Part shown: one piece after another, positions 11,491 to 24,846 of the stretch
Layout of the letters: each line of letters opens with the position of its first letter
Numbering within the stretch: the first letter of the stretch is position 1
Assembly: GCA_020086605.1 (NCBI GenBank)
Contig: JACBWW010000017.1
Location: 21,844,306 to 21,908,305, forward strand
Source of the DNA: Lanius collurio
Lineage: Eukaryota; Chordata; Aves; Passeriformes; Laniidae
Direction: 5' to 3'
DNA length: 64,000 bases
Made by a program: the position numbers and the translations under genes
Notes under the pieces: model-generated
Databases searched by the model: none
The model's input: only the letters and a program-made list of their open reading frames with translations
What the model was told of the DNA's origin: nothing

Positions 11491-13980
11491 AGGAAATTTT
11501 TCCCCTTACTTAAAAAAAAGCCCCAAACAGCCCTCCACAGTGGAAACACGGATTAACTCTTGTTTTACAGCATCAAGAAAATGGTGATTGCCATTCAACA
11601 ACTTCCACAACTGAGGACTTTCCTCACCTTAGGCTTAGGACTTGTTTACCTAGGGGAGTATTTTCAAAATGAAGAGGAAGAGAGACTGAAAGTCCTTGTG
11701 TTCTCACCTAAGGCCAAAAAGAAATTCTGCTTCAAAGTAAAAAGTCTTGTAATTTTCACTGTAGGGAAAAGCTATAGGGGATCCAGTGGAGAGGGCTAGT
11801 GAACTGCCCAGAAGGATGTGCACAAGACAGTGATAAAGGGAGAAATGCAGGAAAGGATTTTGGGAAGCAGCAATGGGAAGCAGGGAAGGAGAAATAAACA
11901 TGACAGAAAACTCAGGGAAGGCATTTAAGACTTTTTGCTCACATTTCAGTAGTGTTTGGAAGAGCCTTTGGCTTTGGTTGCAGATGGTCCAGGTAGAAGA
12001 AAATGGGCATATCTCCACCTGGGCACAACATGCTCTGCTTTGGGGAATTTAAGTGACTCCTAAAGGAAAGAATATTTGTGTTCCTGTGGAGGTCATTTGT
12101 GTTGATGGAAGGATGCACATGTGAACTTGGGATCAAAGCCTGTCTGGTCCCACAAACACGGGTGCAGGTGTTGTTTTAGCCCTCCATCCCAAAGTGTCCA
12201 CTGGGCTCTGGTCATTTCCCACCCCTGGAACACTGTTTTCTCTTCCAGTTTCTTGTGCATGTCCAAGAAACTCTGGGCCTCCAGTTAATGAAGCAAACCT
12301 GTCACTTTGGCATTTCCATAGCTGATGGACTCACTGCCAGGCTTGGCCACAAACTAGGCTCTGCTGGCCTCGCTTGTCCAGCCTGTAAATTGCGCAGCGC
12401 AAAAACCATGACATACAATGTTAGGAATTAGAATTTGCTTTTTAGGGCAAATGGTGACTGTCTCTTTCAGTTGCCAAGGAGCAGACATGACAAGTGTACA
12501 CTTGCACCTATTTCCCCCAAATTGCACCAACATGGGTGAAGAGAGGAGCTAGGGGTTCTTGTTAAGGTCAGCTGTAGCAGGTTGAGCCAAAGGTGGGGGA
12601 CAAGATGATGTTAAGAGATTTCCCAGAGATGCAAGAGTCCTGCCTGCATTCCCCCTTACCTTCTTTCTCAGGCATGCCTTCCAGGGTTGCTGAAGGGTTG
12701 CTTAGCTGTTTCTTGATGCATCACAACCTTCCCATGCCTTACAGTCCCAGCTGAGTCATGGCCTGCTCCTCCAGAAAGGGAAATACTCAATGAACTTGAC
12801 CATTTATTTACCGTTTGGAGCTCTGTCCACATGAACTCATGGGGCAGATGGGGAACTCACACAATTCTTCCATTCTTGGGCTCAACATGGATGTGACCCA
12901 TCTCAACAAATACGGAGATCTGCTCTGGGCTGGGCAGGATGTTTCAGGAAAAGCCTGTCCTAGTATTTTTTTCCCATTTCCAGCCCATGCGCTCCCATTG
13001 CAGTGTAACACTGGCCTCTTTCTAAGGTCATGGAGGCCAGCAGAGAGCCATCATCAGAAACCCCAACTTCTCCCAATGGAGTTGTTCTACCGGCCTGCTC
13101 CTCAGGCAGCTGGGTGTTGTAATTCCAATAACTGTAGGTTCTTTAACTATTGTAAGGCACAGTGGTTTCCAAGAAAGCCAAGACATAAAGAGGATGGAGG
13201 CCTCTCCAGATGTGCAGTTTGGGTCAGCAGTGAGAGCTGCAGAAGCATGGCTCCCTGTGCAGTTGCCTCAAGTTTCCCTAACAGATGTTTGAGCATGAAT
13301 CTGGAGGCGCATGGGCAAAGCTGCTGCTGGAGCTCCTGCTCTGATGCAGAGCAAGAGCCAGCACCACTGCAGAGCTGAATGTAAAATCTCTCTTTGCCAG
13401 AAACATTACAGAGAAAATATTTGCTCTAGCTGCCCTTGCTGCCCAGCAGCGGTACCACAGGGAGGGCACTGCAGACGTCTGGCACGGCAGACGGTGATGG
13501 CAGTGACATACTGGGAAGGGCCTCCAACCAAGAGCAGAGGAGGAAAGGACCTCAGCTGCGGCAGCAGGAGGGGCAGGCATGAATGACTTCAGGAAATTCA
13601 GCATCCTGGATGAGTGGGCAGCTGGGCTGGATGACTGTAATGATCTTTTCAGGCCCTAAAATTTATTACTGCAGCTTTTTGCTCCGGGTAGCCAAAGGCA
13701 GTTGCTCCTCGAGGAAGAGGGTTGATTCATCTCCAGCACAGGCATTCACTCTGTGTATTCTCTCTCGCCTGTCACATCTCCTTCAGCTGTAACTCACTTG
13801 TCAGCCTCTCAGGTAGGAGCAGGATTGCTGCCTCTCTGCAGGACTTCAGATGTGAGATAAATCCCTTTGCATCCCAATGCCACAGGAATGCTTTCCTAGA
13901 TCTCTGACATCCCTGTTAAAAGATGACCGGCCAAAGAATTTGAGGCACAGCTCTTCAGGCCCTTTGGAGTGTTTTCAGTA

Positions 13981-14000
13981 GGGCAGGGCAGGGCAGGGCT
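13981..14000. repeat. (GGGCA)n short tandem repeat
   Basis: Four consecutive GGGCA pentamers. A simple repeat only. Confidence 0.85.
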
Positions 14001-17000
14001 GCTGGCTGAGGGGCTCAGGGAAGCTCGCCTCCAGGCCCTTGTGGATTTTAACTTACAAATCTCAGGAATTAAGCTTGCGATTTTCCTTTTGCTCTTTTAA
14101 TAATGATCTAATACGTTGTTTTCCTACAGAGGTCAGCCAAACTTTTATAATTTAGACCTTGAAGGATTTGCAGATGATGGCAGCCTTAGGAAAAACTCTC
14201 AAAAACTCCTTCTTCGCTAATGCCTGTGCAATCAGCTCAAGTCAGGCAGTGTTAAGCCATACAAATCCATGAAGAAATTAAATGGTGGGAGCAGTGACTA
14301 TGGGAAGGGACACCGAACAAGGGACAAGGACACCTTGCAGGTTAAAGACTGAAGTGGCAAATGCACATCTCTTGTCATAGGGTTCTGTGCCTATTACTTA
14401 TTCCTTACATGGTCTGCCTGGTCTTATCTATTAAGTTTATCAGTATGCACTCATTACCAGTACATACTCTAGCTAGAAGTAGAATACATCTATAAAATGA
14501 CTTAAAAACTTGCATCAGTCATAAAACTCACTTTATGTCCAGTTCTTCAGTTATAGCTTTGCCTTTTTAATAATATTTTAAAATAAAAATATGATTGGCT
14601 TTCCCCATGTAATTCTAGGGCTATATTAATTTATTTCATCTCATCTGCTGCCTTAGGTTTTATGTCCCTCACTGAAACATACACTACCATAATTCAAACT
14701 TTGTCTCCTAAAAGTTCCCTGTGCAGTACAGGGGAACCTTCTTCTCTTTCATCTTTCACAATCCAGTCTGCAGCTGCGAGCAGCCCTGCAGGGAAGTTGG
14801 ATGTCACTGGCTGCGTTGTCAGTACTGTCTCTTCAAGGGGCTCTGTAAGGTCACCACCATATTTATAAGCATAGAGGAAAAGACTTTTCTTTTTCTGGTA
14901 TCCATGTTTGAATTACATCTTTGTCCTTGAAAGAGGGCGTGCTGCAAGAAACATCAAGATGCTCTGCTTTAAAATTAATTTTACATTCTTGTGAAGATCT
15001 TAATTTATTGGAAAAAATGGAGGTTATTTTCTTCTTCAGCTTTCTTCATCACAATGTTCTGTGTCTGAAAAATATCACTTGGGGCTGTATTATTTTTGCT
15101 TCTGCAAGCCTGCTAGTTCTTTTACTATTAAGAAAATGCTTTGGTTTGGGAATGAGAAATAAGGTGGTTTTCTTCAGAGACAGATTTTGAATATGAAGGC
15201 ACATATTTTGAGGAAAAGTAGCACCTGGGTGGATACCTACAGAAGGAAAAGTATTTTCATTATGGATATTTAAGTGAAAATACATTTGGATTAGAAATAA
15301 GACATGTTTTACAATTTTTATTTCTTCTTTCAAAAAGCATGAATTAATCTTTGAAAAAAAGTCCAAAAGGTTATGGTGGCTTCTGCATGACTCATCATAC
15401 TTTTTCATGAAGATGCCTCCTTTTCCAAGTGAGATCTTTGGATCAAGCAGAAGATGGAAGAAAGATGGAGAAATGACCAAATGAGGTTGTATGGCTCATG
15501 CTGTGCAGGAAACCAGAGCAAATGATTGCTATGTTCACTTCTGCTCTTCAAATCTTTCTGTCAGTTTCATAAAAAGTTCCACTTTTTCCTCACATGCTGC
15601 CAACTAATGTCACATCACCCTGATTTGGGAATTATTCTGTGTTAGAAATGGTGCATATGTAATGATGCCTGTCTTTAGGGCTTTTCATCACTTGAAAGAA
15701 CAGTTAACCCTACAGCTCTTTAAAACAAGGCATGCATGGCCACATCTTCCTTTTCCCCTGATGTCCACAGGGAGCCCACCTGACACAAACCACCACCATG
15801 ATCCACATCCTGGTAAACCAATAGCAAGGGTCTCCACTGGCTTCCGTGGGAGTAGATGGAAGTTTTGTGTGCCCAGGTTCCCTCTCTGGGTTCAATTCCT
15901 GGAGCCACAGAGCTGTAGCTTTTGCCCTACCCTATTCATTGCAGCACTTGTGCTGTTCTCTCTCCATCCCACTTCGCGGGAGGACTCCATTGTGTGATGA
16001 GCTGGACATAAAATCTTTTCCTCCTCTGGCATTTGTTACCAACTTAGGCAGCTAAGAGAACCTCATCATGCTTGCTGTTGCTCTTTGCCTCAGTGAACTT
16101 GCAGTCTAGAGGAGGTACGGATAGACTGGTGAGTAGAGAAAGCCATTGCCCTTAAGGCTGCCCTCAACCTTTCTGCTGTGTTACACAAAAGATGACAATT
16201 ATCCTCTCTGGCTCTGGAAAAGAAGCTAGATAAAATGCAGAGATTATGAAGGGAAGCAGTCATATTACAACAATTCTGGGCAACGAAATAATAGCTGTGG
16301 GTGGAATGAAAGGATGGTACAGTGTCATCCAAAGCCACACTGGTGCCAGTGTGAGTCTTTCCAGCCACAGTCAAAAGAACTTTATGCAGCCCTTTGTTTG
16401 CTTACACACTGTGATATAAAAGGTGAAATCTTCCATAGACTGAAGTGACCAGGATGTCATTAGTGCTGTTTTACACAGGATTTCAGGGGAGATGGCTTCA
16501 GGTGTTCGTGCACAGGATTTGGACCAAGGATCTCTATCAAATCTAGTTCTTTTTTCGGTGAAGTAATTGGTGATGTTGCAGCTTGAATGGAGCAGAAGTC
16601 CTTACTGAGGACTTCACATTTAATCTTTTCTCACTAGGACTTCAGAAACTAATAGAGTGTTAACAAAAGAGTGAGAATCACATTTTTCTGCACATTTTGT
16701 TTTTATAATTGTAATATTATAGTGCTGTTTACTCAACCAATATAAACCCAGTGCTCTTGGCAAATACTTACAATGTGTGTGCTCTGAATTTATTCTTTGC
16801 AAAGCAGACTTTACATGCCACAGATGAAAACGCTTCAGCCTCATTTAAATAGGAAATAAAAGGGATTGCATTACTCTATTTCTTTGCAAGCTGGAAAAAA
16901 AAAAAGCATTGTCCTCTTTCAGAGTTCAGATTTCATTTTCTTCAAATGAAGTTGTGGTGGTTAGATTTAAAAAACTTCTATTCTTTTTTTTTCTTTTACA

Positions 17001-18090
17001 GATCTGCAAATTTCCTATCTTTAAAGTGTTTGCACAGAGTCAAAAAGGAAACAATAGAAACACAAATCTTCAAGATGGCATGAAAAATGGCAAGAACAAG
17101 ATTTTAACACTTCCTAATACCATTGTAAGTATGAAATTACTTTTAAATATTTTTTTTTTCTGAAAATTCTGTCCTTTATTTATGAGGGCAAATCAGAGTG
17201 TAAAGTAGAGAAGACGTTTCTAAAGATTTTCTTGGATTGTTTAAAGCTACATCTGAAGACATATAGACATATAATAGAAACACAGAGACCAAACTACTAT
17301 TGTATTTTACACCTTGGCATTTTTGCAAACTTCTGTAATTATGTCTTTTTAGTACATTGAAACAAACAGCAAGGAAATAGAAAATACTTCTTCCACAGCT
17401 GTGTTTACTACCTTAAATGTGGGTTTTTTTTTTTCCTGAACCAGGCAACCAGTCTGAGATAAGAGGTTTCCCTGCTGTGTAACACAGCATAATCAGAAGC
17501 ACACACAGCACCTTCCTGGAGTATTCCAACACATGAGTAGTGGAAAATTAAAGCAATAGAATGGAAAAGTCAATAGCTTTTTCCAGTGAGACATATTTGA
17601 CATAGCAATAGACATATTTTTAAAATATATGAATGTACATAAGATCTTTGAGAATTCCTTTGAGTGAAAATTCTGTTTATACAGGAGGGAAAGAAAAGAA
17701 TATTCAAACTTTCTTGAAGAAATCCGAATTTTAATTGAAAAATTTTAAAACATATTCCCATTTTACCACAAAGTGAATCATGATTTTCCACTTTCATTAC
17801 TACTTTGGGGAGCATATTTTAAATGAAAGCCTAATGAGCTATTCCCAGTAAAATAAAAATATTTTGTCAAAATTGCAAATATCTGAAAAACGGTTTTTAG
17901 TTGAAATCAGCATCACACTCAGATATTTCCTACAGAGTTTTAATCTGCTTGAATATCTGTTGAGAAATGAAATTGAAACTTTTCTTACCACCATTTCTGT
18001 AGAAGAAATAAGCTGCAAACTCACTGCAGAGAAGAATCTTTCTGTTGAAATTATCAATATTGCTTTCTGATTTTCAGCCATTACTAATAT

Positions 18091-18177
18091 GATGTTACCA
18101 CTTTTCAAAAAGTTCAAATAATTTTAGGTACTGATGTGATGTAACCAATTTTCAAAAAGTTCAGACATTTTTAGGTA
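18091..18177. repeat. Tandem duplication, 40-base units with 47-base period
   Basis: Two copies at 18,091-18,130 and 18,138-18,177 share GATGT-ACCA, TTTTCAAAAAGTTCA and TTTTAGGTA with about six differences. It is a local segmental duplication in intergenic DNA with no evident function. Confidence 0.85.
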
Positions 18178-18658
18178 GAATTTTATTTCACTGGAAAGTT
18201 TGATGGATCTTTTAAAAACTTACTTTGAATTATCACTCAAAAATTATTCTGAATTCTGTAGGAATCACACATTCTGACAAAATTTTTGGGTCACATAAAA
18301 CATACATTTTTCCTGACTAAAATGAAATATTTTCTTTCAACTTTGAGTGTTTCTTTCAGTTCTTTTGTTTTATATAACGGAAATGAAAGAAATATTGTAA
18401 TCACAGAATGAAAATGTGTTGTAACTCATCAATATGGACTTTTCAGGCTTCCATACTATTTTTTTTTTCTCTCAGTATGGACAGCTGAAGATAAAAACCT
18501 CAGAAATCTAGTGATGGAATATTTCTGACTAATCAAATTTACAGTTTTTGTTAAAAAACAATCCTGGCTGAAAAAAAGTGATGAGAGCCTACTTTCTTGT
18601 TTAAAGCAAGCAGTGGCCAGTGAAGTGTAAGCCCTGGCAGCAGACAGGCACTTAGAGA

Positions 18659-19094
18659 AGGAGGGCCATGAAGTTGATAAGGGGACTGGAGCACCTCCCC
18701 TACGAAGACAGGCTGAGAAAGTTGGGGCTGTTCAGCCTGGAGAAGAGAAGGTTGTGCAGAGACCTCACAGCACCTGCCCTACAGGGAAGCCAGAGAGGGC
18801 CTCTTTGTCAGGAACTGTAGTGACAGGACAGGGAGCAATGGTTCAAACTGAAAGAGGGGACATTTAGGTTAGGTATATTGAAGGAATTCTTTACTTCCAT
18901 AACGTGGAAGAGTGGTGAGGTACTGGAACAGGCTGTGGCTGCCCCATCCATGGAAGTGCTCAAGGCCAGGTTGGAAGCAGGTTTGAGCAACCTGGTTTAC
19001 TGAAAGGTGTCCCTGCCCATGGCAGGGGGATTGGAACTAAATCATCTTTAAGGTCCCTTCCAACCCAAACTACTCTATGATTCTGTGATTCTAA
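18659..19094 (+). mobile_element. CR1 LINE, 3' fragment
   Basis: This is the 3' end of a chicken-repeat-1 retrotransposon, the dominant LINE of birds, in plus orientation. Landmarks in order are GGAGCACCTCCCCTACGAAG, GTTCAGCCTGGAGAAGAGAA, ACTGGAACAGGCTGTGGCTG, GGTGTCCCTGCCCATGGCAG and GATCATCTTT-type sequence. It ends in the octamer-like tail ATTCTGTGATTCT at 19,082-19,094. The 5' truncation is typical, since CR1 inserts are nearly always 5'-truncated. The reading frame is broken, so it is inactive. Confidence 0.95.
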
Positions 19095-20975
19095 CAGTTC
19101 TCAGCAGCTAGAATTTTAAGCAATCTCCTATGTCTTGTTTGCAGGTTCTGGCCATAAACATTGAGCATAATCTGGTCAGTAACCTTCATTAACATGGTCT
19201 TTGCAGATTTCCTTATTTTAGCCACATAAAATCCAGTTTTCAAGTCTAGGCCTGTACCCTCAGCTTCCACGGCTGACATGAAGAAGGATTGGATGTGTCT
19301 CAAGGTGGGATAACTCTCTCCTAGCAGAGACATTATGGGACAGCTGTGTGGCTGAAACCCTGAACTACTACCAAGAATATGGTCACACTCAAGTGTTTAG
19401 GACACAAGTGGATGCTAATGTAAGCTAATATAACCTATCAGGAGCACTTTCCAGACCACCTATAATACAGTCTGAATATTTAGCACTGTAAATGCATATA
19501 ATCCAGGACAAACACCAAGAGCCAGCAAATGAAGGTGGTTTTACTCTGTGTGCACATTTTCCATGAGTTTAATGTTTGACCCTTCAAACTTTTAGTTAAA
19601 CCATTCTCTGGTGTGAGTGCCACTCCAGGGACTATGGACAGATATTCAATCACAGGGACAAGTGTAGCCTGATCTCAGGACAAGCTGAAGTCAGAATGCT
19701 CCAAACAGAAATGACACAACTCTTCTTAATAATGAAGATAATTAAACCTCAGACACCACAGTCTAAGCAAATGTCAAGGCAAATTCATTACCATCAGCAA
19801 ATCACGTCAAATGTGCTTTGGAGCCAGGCTGCTCCCACTGGTGCCAGGGGAGTTAAACCATGGGCTTTCCCAGAAGCCAAGGCAGGTCAGCACCCAGCTT
19901 CTGCGAATTCTCAGTTTATCATCATGTGCTCTAGTTTACTCATTGGATAAGGCAGGGATAAGAGCCACCAAATGAAATTTTGTGCCTGGGCTGCAGCAGA
20001 AGAAGTTGGCTACCTTCCCTTGCAGCATGTTATTTCACCTTTACTACATCCTCCACAGCACCTGGCTTTAAAGAGGACTTTGAGAAGTGTTTAGAAATAG
20101 TTTTGATTATGAGAGAGCTTAGCAAACCCTGTGTCACAAACTTAATAAGGTAAATACAAGCTATTCTTGAAACTTGGGAGGTGTGTGTTTAACTCAGCCA
20201 GTTCACATCCCTGGTGGGCGGGCCTTGTCCAGCATTTCAGTACCCATGCTGCTGCTCACTTACTTCCCCCCTCAGAAGAAACAGGAAGAGCAAAAAGACC
20301 AAGAAAACTCCTGAATTGATATAAAGGCAGTTGAATTGGTGAAGAAGAAAAAACAGCAAGCAAAGCAAAGGCAACCACCCACCACCTCCCAAGGCAGGCC
20401 GATTCCCAGACAGTTGCTGCACTTGGCCACCTTGGAAACCATCACTGCATCCCTCCTTCTTCTTCTGGCTCAGGTTTTATTGCTGAACATGATGATACAG
20501 GGTAGGGAGGTGAACAGCTGCAAAACACTTATCCTTCCTCAAAGGATGTGTGAATTTCTAGGTACTTGTAAACTTTAAAAAGCAGAAAAAATAGATACAG
20601 GGATAGAGTTGTCCTACCTGTGATGCCTAGAGAATCCTTTCTTTAGGATGGTATTTTAGACATGGGATGTGAGTTTACTTAAGGAGGAAAACTGGATAAA
20701 AACATTTTGGTTTTCTTTCTCTTTCTTTCAAAAGAAAAATCACAGTTTATTTACACAAACAATGCAATGAACCTTTCTATTCCCTTTCAGAAGAAACCTA
20801 GAGTTGTAACTAGTTAAAAACCACTTTCTGCAACACAAAGCACTGTTCTGCTCACTGAGATATTTATAGAGAAAATTAGCACAACTTCTTGATAAATCTG
20901 CTGGATTAAAAAGTGATGTGGCTGGCAAACACAGTTTCCCTTTTTAGCTGCTTGAGCATTTCTGTCATAACAAAC
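19095..20975. other. Intergenic DNA, no gene seen
   Basis: AT-rich sequence with only short, unrecognised open frames. Small A/G- and T/C-rich patches occur (20,335-20,390 and 20,708-20,735). Nothing else is supported. Confidence 0.55.
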
Positions 20976-21300
20976 ATTGTCCCCCAATTGTGGCACCCAT
21001 TCCTCTCACAAATTTTTGAGTGGTGCTGGAACACACTCTGATATGATTCCCTTTCATTTCTGACACCGTTATGTCATTTTATGGATTTGTGCTGACAGCA
21101 TTTCATTTCGACATCATTATAGCATCTCAACTGACTTTCTACACTGAGCACACCAAGAGGCTTTTGTGATGATGCTATACTAAGAACAGTTAGAATAAAT
21201 AGGTTATTAACATGATTACAAATAACCTTGCTAAAGAGTAATTATTATGCATGAAAATGAACAGATTTTCTTGATTAAATTTTCAGCTGTTGCAAAATTT
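20976..21300. promoter_or_regulatory. Candidate conserved non-coding element
   Basis: Complex AT-rich sequence without repeats. It holds an array of homeodomain/POU/MEF2-like cores: ATTTCATTTCGACATCATTA near 21,100-21,120, GGTTATTAACATGATTACAA near 21,202-21,221, and GAGTAATTATTATGCATGAA near 21,236-21,255. Loci around DLX5 carry many distal enhancers in vertebrates. Calling this one is inference from motif texture only. Confidence 0.25.
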
Positions 21301-21640
21301 CATATTTTCTGTCTTTTACAAATGGTCAAGAGATTCAAGGTATAGGTAAAGCTACCCTGCAACTGAAGGATGCAGAGCCTGGTAGGTTCACAGACTGCTG
21401 TTATGGCTAGCAAAAGTAGGCTCAGCACTCACCAGGAGTCAGAAGCCAGTTCATCATCTTTGGTTCCTCGGAAGTCAGGTGTCTGAGCTGGGCAGCAAGG
21501 TGCCCAGGTGTCCCAATTGCCACCACAGAGAGAAGGAGGAACCAAAGGGGGTTTGACCTGCCAGTGTTAGACCAGTCTCTTAAGGTGTGATGGGATTTTG
21601 TTGGGACCATGGTGGTACCAACAGCAGAGGGAGACTGGAG

Positions 21641-21739
21641 AAATGGAAGGTGTCCCTGCCCATGGAAGGGCAGTTGGAACTAGATGATCTTTAAGGTCCC
21701 TTCCAACTTAAACTGTTCTATGTTTTCATGATTCTGTGA
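21641..21739 (+). mobile_element. CR1 LINE, short 3' tail
   Basis: The last 100 bases or so of a CR1 copy: GGAAGGTGTCCCTGCCCATG, GGAACTAGATGATCTTTAAG, GTCCCTTCCAACTTAAACTG and a closing ATGATTCTGTGA tail. It is 5'-truncated and has no coding part. Confidence 0.92.
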
Positions 21740-22147
21740 ATTAGGATCACTGCCTTAATTTAAAAAAATTAAACATAGGAGAGTCTAGTTCTATCTAAAG
21801 AGACAAAAAAGGGAATTGGAGAAAAATACCACAACAGAAAACAACAACAAAAAAAGAACCCCTAACCTCCAACACATCTCTTATTTCTCTCAGTGCTATG
21901 TCTTAGAGATTTATGTCTGCACAAGCCAGAGTGTGCAAAGGAATCCCAGGTGACAAGTATAAGCCAGATGCCTTTCTGAGGCCTCTGTGATTAGAAAGAA
22001 TCGATGGTGGCAGAGGTGCTCTTGAAATGACATCCATGTAGGCAGTGCAGCCTCCTCAGGATCAGGCATCTCCCTGGCTGCCATGGCCAGTGTCTCTGGT
22101 TCCCTGAGTTGAGAAACACTTCTCATCCAGGTAGCTGGGCTTCCAAG

Positions 22148-22185
22148 ATGCAGATTGAGATGCAGATTGAAATGCAGATTGAGCT
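22148..22185. repeat. Triplicated 12-base unit
   Basis: Three consecutive copies of ATGCAGATTGAG, the second with A for the last G. A short minisatellite next to a longer repeat at 22,203. Confidence 0.9.
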
Positions 22186-22202
22186 CTGGGTGGGAGACAA
22201 AA

Positions 22203-22335
22203 GGACTGCCAACCTTTGGGATAACAAAGGCCACAAAGATGGATGACGACCATCAAGGCGGAAGGGACACTGAGAGACACTTCAGCAGCTGGGAATTGCT
22301 GACCTTTTGGATAACAGAGGACATGAAGATGGGTG
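22203..22335. repeat. Diverged direct repeat, about 87-base period
   Basis: Two copies of a unit containing TGCCAACCTTTGGGATAACA and then AAGATGG begin near 22,203 and 22,290. The period is about 87 bases, a multiple of three. One minus-strand frame stays open across both copies and repeats an LCYPKG motif 29 residues apart. I do not recognise the translation. It may be a worn retroelement end rather than a gene. Confidence 0.6.
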
Positions 22336-22689
22336 AAAGTCCCTGTGTTGAGGGTCCTCCTCAGAGACATCAGCTCTGGCAGTTTCTGTATTACTGTGCT
22401 GTGAATAAATGGAACTAGACATCTGAGACTCTGCTATGGGAAAACAAGAGCTGAACCGCTAAGGAAACGGGATCTGACTGTGTGAGTGGGATGTGCAGAC
22501 AGTCAAGCAGGGCTCCCATCGGCTCACTGGAACTGCCTGCTCTGAGGGACCTTCGGTCCCATCAGTGCAAGTCTCTGGTCTTGGGAAGGTGGCTGGCAGA
22601 GGGTCTCAATGAATGGTCAGACTGGGTAGTTTCCTTAATATTTGAACCCTGCTGCAAAACCTCCACCTGCACCTGAGTGTTCCCAGACT

Positions 22690-22910
22690 TGGATTTGCTC
22701 TAAGCAAGAAAAGATATGCAAACTCATGCATAATTACAATTACAAGTTATAGAATGTTTAAATAGCAGCTGAACCAAATACAGCAAAACTTAGATTTATC
22801 AAAATGTGTGATATTCAGAAAGCCTTCATTCATCCCCCCTCTGGAAGTGTGTTCTAACACAGGCTCTAATTACATCACCAACTACTTTTTTTTTAATAAT
22901 TTGGAACATT
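22690..22910. promoter_or_regulatory. Possible conserved non-coding element
   Basis: AT-rich, non-repetitive sequence with ATATGCAAACTCATGCATAA and TTACAATTACAAG near 22,714-22,746, the POU/homeodomain type of site combination. There is no open frame. Low confidence. Confidence 0.2.
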
Positions 22911-23229
22911 TGTGTTGGTGAAGATATCCAAGGCATGCTTGGGAAGTGAGATAGGTCAGTATTTTTTTACTGTCAATTTTAAATTAGTGATCTTTTTAAT
23001 TAGTGCATTTGGTACGAGTAATTTCTTCATGGTCTCTTGCAGGAGTGGGAATGTTTCTGTAGTATGTAAATGCCTTAACAACGTTGATAATGTTTTTCCT
23101 AAGGTGAAATGAGATAATGAATAGCATTACCTCCGCTGTTTTAGATGGAAAAATGAGACAGAGGACACTTGCTGGAGTCCATATTAAAGTCAGCAATTTG
23201 GGCTCCCACATCCATCTTGCCACTGTCTC

Positions 23230-24146
23230 CAAATCTGTGCGGATATCCTCAGCCAGATAGAAAAACAGACATCTACTTTCTTCTCCTTTACATTTTATCC
23301 TTTACATTTCTCCCTTACACTTTCATACTGCAATGACATAGTAGGTTGCATGGAAAAAAATGTGCACCTGAAAGAATAAAAATTTATGGTGTACTTTTAC
23401 TCAGCCAAATCCTCAGATAAATGTTCCAGTAAGCCCTGGCTGCATGGGATAGGGAGCAGGACTGAGAGGAATCAGATGAGGAAGTAGTGAGCTAGGAATA
23501 CAACTATTTAAAACAGTGCTGCATATTTTTTATTTGATATTTATGGATCAGCTGATGTAGATCAAAAAAATTACCAGAGGGCAGTTCTAAATGATCTTAT
23601 TCGAATGAGAAATCCCAGGTAAATGTGAAAGTCTGGAGGCACAGCACTGGGAGATCAGCAGCCTGAGACTGCTCTCAGTTGAGTAGCACAAGGTTTCCTC
23701 CACCTGCTTTGGAAAGCAAGTTGCCATAGCATGTATGGCATGAATGTGGAGCGGTGTGTAGGAAGTGAGTATGCCACCTGTAGCCTGACCCATAAATTAT
23801 TAAGCTGATGTTTTGTCAAAAAATTATTTTTTTGTGAGAGATGACTTTGGAATATTAATAAAGACTAGTTCTGCACCATGGATGGCTCTAATTGCAGGTG
23901 AGATTATCTGTAAGACAGCAGGAAAGGCTGCTGTGATCCTTACACATGTTCTGTCACTGTACAGCCCAGAGGATGCTGTTGTAGTACCTGTGGACCTCTG
24001 CTCATCCAAGTGCAAGGGTTTGGTGGCCTAGACAGTCCAAGGGGACCTCATTTACAGGACTTCTGTATATAACCATACACCTCATATCCCAACTTGGAAA
24101 CAGCCACAGTTCCCATCCATACTTGTGGATGACCCACAGAAAAAAA
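23230..24146. other. Intergenic DNA, no gene seen
   Basis: AT-rich sequence with no recognisable gene, RNA or repeat; only short unrelated open frames. Confidence 0.5.
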
Positions 24147-24846
24147 CTAGGTTGGAAAAGACCTTTGAGATCATCAAGTCCAACCCACTACCTCATCAAT
24201 CAAACACCACCTCATCAACTAAACCATGACACTGAGTGCCATGTCCAGTCTTTTTTAAACATGTCTGGGGATGGTGACTCCACCACCTCTCTGGGCAGAT
24301 GATTCCAGTGCCCGATCACTCTCTCAGTGAAGAATTTTTTCCTAATGTCCAGCCTAAACTTCCCCTGGTGCAGTTTAAGACTGTGCCCTCTCATTCTGTC
24401 AGTGGTTGCCTGGTAGAAGAGACTGACCTCCACCTGACTAAACCCTCCTTTCAGGCAGTTGTAGACATTGATAAGGTCTCCCCCGAGTCTCTTTTTTTCC
24501 AGGCTAAACAACTGCAGCTCCCTCAGCCACTCTTCAAAGGCCTTGTGTTCTTCATAGGCCTTGTGTTTCGGCCTTGTTTCCCTCCTCTGGATGCATTTGA
24601 GCATCTCAGTGTCCTTCCTAAATGGAGGGGCCCAGAACTTGACACAGCACTTGAGGTGTGGTCTCATCAGTGCCAAGTACAGGGGAAGAATCATTTCCCG
24701 GGTCCTACTGGCCACACGGTTCCTGAAATGGGCCAGGATGCCACTGGCCTTCTTGGCCATGTGGGCACACTGCTGGCTCATGTTCAGTCAGCTGTCGACC
24801 AGCACCTTCAGGTCCTTTTCTGCCTGGCCACTGTCCAGCCACTCTG
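24147..24846 (-). mobile_element. CR1 LINE, 3' portion with the end of ORF2
   Basis: A minus-strand CR1 copy of about 700 bases. Its 3' end is at the low coordinate (complement of GGTTGGAAAAGACCTTTGAG near 24,151). An open stretch at 24,215-24,781 (188 codons) still reads as the C-terminal end of the CR1 ORF2 polyprotein, beyond the reverse-transcriptase core: [52 protein letters not shown] and [13 protein letters not shown] are all typical. The endonuclease and the catalytic reverse-transcriptase motifs are absent through 5' truncation, so it cannot be autonomous. It abuts a plus-strand CR1 tail on its right. Confidence 0.93.

Larger units (their letters stand above)
11491..18658. other. DLX5-SDHAF3 intergenic DNA, no gene seen
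   Basis: About 7 kb of AT-rich DNA. Open frames are short (under 190 codons) and show no family resemblance. A degenerate CR1-like tail may sit near 13,620-13,665 (GGGCTGGATGACTGTAATGA then TCTTTTCAGG), but it is too worn to call. I see no RNA gene. Confidence 0.6.

Noticed and set aside
13620..13665. CR1-tail-like sequence
   Set aside because: The match is too short and degraded to claim a mobile element.
15840..15905. A tRNA-like B-box match (GGTTCAATTCC) near 15,889
   Set aside because: No A box or cloverleaf-compatible arms are found at the right spacing; it is a chance match.
24215..24781. A 188-codon open frame as a host gene
   Set aside because: Its translation is the C-terminal end of CR1 ORF2; it belongs to a truncated LINE.
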